Shown: one piece after another, positions 5,868 through 8,873 of the stretch
How positions within the stretch are numbered: position 1 is the first letter of the stretch
Layout of the letters: each line of letters starts with the position of its first letter
Assembly (NCBI GenBank): GCA_964455335.1
Contig: CAYVVW010000086.1
Location: 1 to 8,873 of the forward strand
Origin: Marvinbryantia sp964455335
Lineage (GTDB): Bacteria > Bacillota > Clostridia > Lachnospirales > Lachnospiraceae
DNA: 8,873 nucleotides
Direction of reading: 5' to 3'
Notes under the pieces: model-generated
The model's input: only the letters and a program-made list of their open reading frames with translations
Told to the model about the DNA's origin: nothing
The model's database searches: none
Position numbers and translations under genes: made by a program

Positions 5868-5885
5868 GAGACATCCCTCCGCTTG

Positions 5886-5954
5886 ACCCTTTGGTGCTCT
5901 TTTTCATAACCCTTTGGCACTCTTTTTCAAACTTACTTGACACTCCCCTTGATC
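5886..5954. repeat. Tandem 23-bp repeats in the leader of the CoA operon
   Basis: ACCCTTTGGTGCTCTTTTTC (5886-5905) and ACCCTTTGGCACTCTTTTTC (5909-5928) are spaced exactly 23 bp. A third, decayed unit follows at the same phase, with CTTGACACTC at 5936-5945. The array lies between the minus-strand promoter and the phosphoesterase RBS, so it would be in the 5' leader. The TTTGGCAC core and the 23-bp period are shared with the array at 2987-3057. Confidence 0.8.
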
Positions 5955-5985
5955 CTGACCATGCCGCGACAAACGCGTCAAAAGG

Positions 5986-5995
5986 TCATGCATGA
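5986..5995. promoter_or_regulatory. Palindrome at the expected transcription start of the CoA operon
   Basis: TCATGCATGA is a perfect 10-bp palindrome located about 12-21 bp past the -10 box of the minus-strand promoter. It could be an operator, but a palindrome of this length can occur by chance. Confidence 0.25.
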
Positions 5996-6006
5996 ACGTT
6001 GTGACC

Positions 6007-6035
6007 ATTATAGCCCATGGGACCCAGCTTGTAAA
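6007..6035 (-). promoter_or_regulatory. Sigma-A-type promoter for the phosphoesterase-coaBC-panT-coaX operon
   Basis: On the minus strand TTTACA (6035-6030) and a perfect TATAAT (6012-6007) are separated by 17 bp. Transcription would start near 6000, giving a leader of about 130 nt before ATG 5867. Confidence 0.8.
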
Positions 6036-6037
6036 TA

Positions 6038-6078
6038 GGAATCCAAAACGGGAATCCAAAACTTGCAAATTTTGCAAA
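6038..6078. repeat. Short direct repeats between the two divergent promoters
   Basis: GGAATCCAAAAC occurs at 6038-6049 and again at 6051-6062. Directly after this, TTGCAAAT occurs at 6063-6070 and again at 6072-6079 within an A/T-rich run. The tract lies between the minus-strand operon promoter and the tRNA promoter and could act as an UP-element-like or binding region for either. Confidence 0.5.
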
Positions 6079-6095
6079 TTTTTTTAAAGTTTTTC

Positions 6096-6123
6096 TTGCA
6101 TTCTCACAAAAATGTGGTATAAT
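6096..6123 (+). promoter_or_regulatory. Promoter of the tRNA-Ala gene
   Basis: TTGCAT (6096-6101) and a perfect TATAAT (6118-6123) are 16 bp apart, with an extended -10 TGG just before the hexamer. An A/T-rich tract lies upstream. The start would fall a few bases before the tRNA 5' end at 6135. Confidence 0.85.
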
Positions 6124-6134
6124 GGACGAGTCGT

Positions 6135-6207
6135 GGGGACATAGCTCAGCTGGGAGAGCGTTGCGTTCGCAACGCAAAGGTCGCGGGTTCGAATCCCGTT
6201 GTCTCCA
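6135..6207 (+). tRNA. tRNA-Ala (anticodon CGC)
   Basis: This is a 73-nt cloverleaf. The acceptor GGGGACA (6135-6141) pairs with TGTCTCC (6200-6206). The D stem is GCTC/GAGC, the anticodon stem TTGCG/CGCAA encloses TTCGCAA with anticodon CGC at 6168-6170, and the T arm is GCGGG-TTCGAAT-CCCGT. The acceptor has the G3-U70 wobble pair, the known identity element for alanyl-tRNA synthetase, which agrees with the anticodon (codon GCG). The discriminator is A73. The 3' CCA is not encoded and must be added by the CCA-adding enzyme. The gene is single, divergent from the CoA operon. Confidence 0.96.
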
Positions 6208-6213
6208 CTTCGC

Positions 6214-6262
6214 TGTGCAAGTTCGGTGCTATTTTTCCAGAGCGCGCTTCCGGACTTGCACA
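6214..6262 (+). other. Long inverted repeat right after the tRNA
   Basis: TGTGCAAGTTCGG (6214-6226) pairs with CCGGACTTGCACA (6250-6262): 13 bp with one G-U pair and a 23-nt loop. It begins 7 nt past the tRNA 3' end. There is no T-run after it, but ATTTTT lies in the loop. It may help 3'-end processing of the tRNA precursor or be a relic terminator. Confidence 0.55.
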
Positions 6263-6301
6263 TGCCAAAGGGGCTTTGCGCGTGCGCAGGCTTCTTTTTC
6301 C

Positions 6302-6349
6302 CGGCAGTCTCCGCTGTTTGGTTGTGGTTCTGCCGTTTCCTTTCTTTTC
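6302..6349 (+). terminator. Possible plus-strand terminator downstream of the tRNA
   Basis: CGGCAG (6302-6307) pairs with CTGCCG (6330-6335) across a 22-nt loop, followed by a pyrimidine run, TTTCCTTTCTTTTC. The long loop makes it weak, but no better terminator for the tRNA transcript is seen. Confidence 0.3.
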
Positions 6350-6356
6350 AAGGCAC

Positions 6357-6397
6357 AAAAATGCGCCACTGTCTGGTTCGCCCAGCAGTGGCGCATT
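6357..6397 (-). terminator. Intrinsic terminator of the ABC importer operon
   Basis: On the minus strand a perfect 12-bp stem, AATGCGCCACTG with CAGTGGCGCATT (6386-6397 and 6360-6371), is extended by an inner CTGG/CCAG pairing. The stem runs into a five-T tract (6361-6357). It lies about 50 bp after the ATPase stop codon. Confidence 0.88.
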
Positions 6398-6447
6398 GCC
6401 TATGTTGGAATTGCCTGGCCGATGTTTCCTTGCGTTTACGCCAAAGC

Positions 6448-7242
6448 TCACGCCAGGATCATGCGGTCGTTCGCAAATGCATCCCCGCTGACCAGCTCAA
6501 ACTTGTGCATGAGGTCGGACACGTTCAGTTTTTTCTTCTCCTCCCCGGACACGTCGTAGACGATGCGCCCTCCGTGCATCATGATCAGGCGGTTGCCATG
6601 CTGGATGGCGTCTCGCATGTTGTGCGTGATCATGATGGCGGTCAGTTTGTCGCGCACGATAATTCTGTCCGTTACGTCCAGCACTTTCGCCGCCGTTTTG
6701 GGATCGAGCGCCGCCGTGTGCTCATCGAGCAAGAGCAATTTTGGCCGCTGCAAGGTGGCCATCAAAAGGGTCAGCGCCTGGCGCTGACCGCCCGAGAGCA
6801 ATCCCACTTTTGCGGTCATCCGATCTTCCAGCCCCAGTTCCAGGATTTTCAGTTTTTCCCTGTACTGCTGCCGCTCCGCGGCCGTGATGCCGGGTCGAAG
6901 GGTGCGCGCCCGCCCGCGCCTGGCCGCCAATGCCAGGTTTTCCTCGATTTGCATACTCGCCGCAGTGCCCATCATGGGGTCTTGGAACACGCGCCCCAGA
7001 TACCGCGCGCGCTTGTATTGCGCAAGGCGGGTCACGTCTGTCCCGTCGATGCGAATCGCGCCCGCATCGATCGGCCACGCGCCGGCGATGGCGTTGAGCA
7101 TCGTCGATTTCCCTGCGCCATTTCCCCCGATCACCGTCACAAAGTCGCCCTCGTGTAAGGTCAGGTTTACGCCGGCCAAAGCCTGTCTTTCATTGACCGT
7201 TCCGGGGTGGAACGTTTTTTTTACGCCGATCAGCTCAAGCAT
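6448..7242 (-). CDS. ABC transporter ATP-binding protein (importer of the TrpXYZ-like type)
   Basis: This cytoplasmic ATPase drives the importer formed with the two upstream genes. The product is 264 residues from ATG 7242. Motifs are Walker A GGNGAGKS (39-46), Q-loop Gln in RVFQDP (87), signature LSGGQ (149-153), Walker B LLLLDEH (169-175) and H-loop His in MITHNM (207). The sequence DEHTAALDP, with His after the catalytic Glu, is typical of this uncharacterised importer branch (COG1101-like). The start chosen overlaps the permease end by 8 bp and is preceded by AAAGGGGG, implying translational coupling; an in-frame ATG 33 bp upstream lies deeper in the permease and has no better RBS. The terminator at 6357-6397 closes the operon. 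The substrate is unknown. Confidence 0.93.
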   Translation of the reverse strand: MLELIGVKKTFHPGTVNERQALAGVNLTLHEGDFVTVIGGNGAGKSTMLNAIAGAWPIDAGAIRIDGTDVTRLAQYKRARYLGRVFQDPMMGTAASMQIEENLALAARRGRARTLRPGITAAERQQYREKLKILELGLEDRMTAKVGLLSGGQRQALTLLMATLQRPKLLLLDEHTAALDPKTAAKVLDVTDRIIVRDKLTAIMITHNMRDAIQHGNRLIMMHGGRIVYDVSGEEKKKLNVSDLMHKFELVSGDAFANDRMILA

Positions 7243-8158
7243 GGGCAGCGCCCCCTTTCTTCGGGCCTTTCGCAAAATACTTTGCCTTGATGTGGGGAAT
7301 GGCCAAAAAAGCGGCGACGACCAATGCGGAGAGCAGTTTTAAGTCGTTCGGGTTCAGCCCGAGCCACAGCACAAACTGAATCACCACATAGTAGGCGACC
7401 GCGCCGAACGCGACCGCAAACAGCTTTGCCGCAAAGTTGACGGCGATTTTCCCGAAAATCACTTCCCCGATGATGACCGCCGCCAGCCCGATCACAATCG
7501 CCCCGCGCCCCATGTTGATGTCGACGAACCCCTGGTATTGCGCGAGCAATGCCCCGGAGAGCGCCACCAGTCCGTTGGAGAGCATCAGGCCGATCAGCTT
7601 GTTTTTGTCCGTGTTGATGCCCTGCGCGCGGGACATGCCGGGATTCGCGCCCGTGGCGCGGATGGCGCAGCCGAGTTCCGTTCCGAAAAACCAATACAGT
7701 GCCGCGACGATGAGCGCCACAAACACGGCCACCACAAAAATGACATTTTGATAAAATGGCACGCCGCGCAGGTTGCGCAAGGACACCAGCAAAGCGAAGT
7801 TGTTGGCGTTGATCGCCTGGTTTGCCTTCCCGCCTAAAATGCGCAAGTTGACAGAATATAGCCCAAGCTGCGTCAAAATGCCGGACAGGATGGCCGGGAT
7901 GCCAAGGGTTGTGTGGAAAACGCCTGTCACAAGGCCGGCCACCATGCCCGCCAAAAATGCGCACAGCAGGGAAACCGGCAGGGGCTGCCCCGCCAGGGCA
8001 AGCATGACAAAGACCGCGCCCCCCGTGCACATCGACCCGTCCACGGTCAGGTCTGCCAGATCCAGAATTTTATAGGTGAGAAATACGCCAATCGCCAGGA
8101 TGCCCCAGATCAGCCCTTGGGCGCATGCCCCCGGCAGGGCGTTGCCCAATGCGCTCAT
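7235..8158 (-). CDS. ABC transporter permease, BPD_transp_2 family
   Basis: This is the membrane channel of the importer. The 307 residues hold about eight to nine hydrophobic segments, and the family hallmark DLADLTVDGSMCTGGAV appears near residue 33, as in COG4120 permeases (predicted tryptophan or related uptake systems). A cytoplasmic loop, GTELGCAIRATGANPGMSRA (about 178-197), resembles the ATPase-coupling loop of LivH/RbsC-like permeases. ATG 8158 overlaps the TGA of the binding-protein gene by 4 bp (ATGA), and the 3' end overlaps the ATPase start by 8 bp, so the three genes form one coupled operon. The C terminus is short and basic (IKAKYFAKGPKK). Family assignment is firm; substrate is not determined. 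Confidence 0.92.
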   Translation of the reverse strand: MSALGNALPGACAQGLIWGILAIGVFLTYKILDLADLTVDGSMCTGGAVFVMLALAGQPLPVSLLCAFLAGMVAGLVTGVFHTTLGIPAILSGILTQLGLYSVNLRILGGKANQAINANNFALLVSLRNLRGVPFYQNVIFVVAVFVALIVAALYWFFGTELGCAIRATGANPGMSRAQGINTDKNKLIGLMLSNGLVALSGALLAQYQGFVDINMGRGAIVIGLAAVIIGEVIFGKIAVNFAAKLFAVAFGAVAYYVVIQFVLWLGLNPNDLKLLSALVVAAFLAIPHIKAKYFAKGPKKGGAAHA

Positions 8159-8873
8159 GCCTCTCCCTCTTCTCCGATCGCGACATAATCATCCGGAATG
8201 TCGATGCCCAAGGCCTCGCAGCGCTCCGGCACATACTTTTTGACAAACTGCGGCGCATAGGCGATTTCCATGGTGCTGATATCTGCGCCATTTGCCAAAA
8301 TCTCATAGGCCATCTCGCCCGTCTTGTACCCGATGTCGTAGTAGCTGATGGACAGCGTGGCAATGCCGCAGCCCGCGCACAACCCCTCCTCGCCGGCGAT
8401 GATCGGGATGCCCGCCGCGTCACAGATGTTGGCGATGGTCTCCGCGCTGGAAGCGGCCGTGTTGTCCGTCGGTATGTAGAGTGCCTCCACCTCGGAAACC
8501 GCCTGCTGCGTCACCGCCGCCAGATCGTTGGAGTCCGCAAAGGTATATTCTTTGCACGTAAGCCCGGACTCCTCCAAGTACCCTTTTACCATCTCCACCT
8601 GGTAGGCGGAATTGGCCTCGGCGGAACAGGACAGCAGCCCAACCGTTTGCACGTCCGGCAAAAGCTCCCCAAACATCGCGGCCTGCTCCTCTAAGGGGGC
8701 GAGGTCGGACGTTCCGGACACGTTGATGCCAGAGGCCCCCGTCCACTGCGCGTCGTCCATGCCGAGCGCGACGCTGTAAACCGTGATGGACGTGCCGAGG
8801 ATGGGGATCTCGTCCGTTCCCGCCACGGCCGCCTGCAGGGCCGGCGTCGCGTTTGCCAGGATGAGATCCACGC
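8155..8873 (-). CDS. ABC transporter substrate-binding protein (PF04392 type), N terminus outside the window
   Basis: This would be an extracellular lipoprotein or secreted receptor of the importer; the signal peptide lies beyond the window end. About 239 residues remain. The fragment opens in VDLILANATPALQAAV, matching the family's DLI(V/L)A-ATPAAQAA segment, followed by IPILGTSITVY, a GINVSGTSD segment (usually GxxVTGxSD), LLPDVQTVGLL, and ALYIPTDNTAASSAETI, then IPIIAGEEG and ATLSISYYDIGYKTGEMA. These are characteristic of COG2984-like proteins such as TrpX. The C-terminal tail is acidic. The stop TGA overlaps the permease ATG. A valine codon (GTG) at the edge is internal, not a start. A T-box or other leader, if any, would be outside the window. 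Confidence 0.9.
   Translation of the reverse strand, partial: VDLILANATPALQAAVAGTDEIPILGTSITVYSVALGMDDAQWTGASGINVSGTSDLAPLEEQAAMFGELLPDVQTVGLLSCSAEANSAYQVEMVKGYLEESGLTCKEYTFADSNDLAAVTQQAVSEVEALYIPTDNTAASSAETIANICDAAGIPIIAGEEGLCAGCGIATLSISYYDIGYKTGEMAYEILANGADISTMEIAYAPQFVKKYVPERCEALGIDIPDDYVAIGEEGEA

Noticed and set aside
5752..5943. Possible leader peptide on the minus strand overlapping the start of the phosphoesterase gene
   Set aside because: It runs in another frame through the phosphoesterase coding sequence with poor RBS placement; its N-terminal part is just the 23-bp repeats.
6199..7158. 319-codon plus-strand open frame starting at the end of the tRNA
   Set aside because: It is opposite the ABC ATPase gene, crosses that operon's terminator, and resembles no protein family.

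Overview
The window looks like a chromosomal segment of a moderately GC-rich member of the Bacillota, most likely class Clostridia. The clues are strong AGGAGG-type ribosome binding sites, a fused CoaBC beside a type III pantothenate kinase, an ECF-type vitamin uptake S component, ATP-dependent PEP carboxykinase, and a tRNA gene without an encoded CCA. This is inferred from gene content and style only; the genus cannot be read from the sequence.

Layout, left to right. Positions 1-860 (+) hold the C-terminal half of pckA, followed by a hairpin and then about 290 bp of 55-56 bp tandem repeats (964-1257). Next is upp (1293-1928, +), uracil salvage. Its downstream region carries hairpins and a 9-bp microsatellite and meets the convergent CoA cluster. 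The cluster is read on the minus strand in the order: YfcE-like metallophosphoesterase (5867-5196), coaBC (5144-3912), an ECF S component that is probably the pantothenate transporter subunit PanT (3730-3128), and coaX (2881-2108). A good sigma-A-type promoter (6035-6007) lies upstream. Together these genes would import pantothenate, phosphorylate it, and turn 4'-phosphopantothenate into 4'-phosphopantetheine. The final CoA steps (coaD, coaE) are not in the window.

A tRNA-Ala(CGC) gene (6135-6207, +) with its own promoter is transcribed divergently from the CoA cluster. To its right, three minus-strand genes form a tightly overlapping ABC importer operon: substrate-binding protein (8873-8155, truncated by the window end), permease (8158-7235) and ATPase (7242-6448). 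It ends in a clear intrinsic terminator (6397-6357). The proteins belong to the COG2984/COG4120/COG1101 type of system, which includes the predicted tryptophan transporter TrpXYZ; the substrate here is not proven.

No phage, CRISPR, transposase or defence gene is visible. The genes are ordinary housekeeping genes. The unexplained material is in the spacers: a 56-bp repeat array before upp; a roughly 29-37 bp repeat that brackets the panT-like gene and occurs once more; and TTTGGCAC-centred repeats with a 23-24 bp period that occur twice, in the leader and in an internal spacer of the CoA operon. These are the parts worth a second look.
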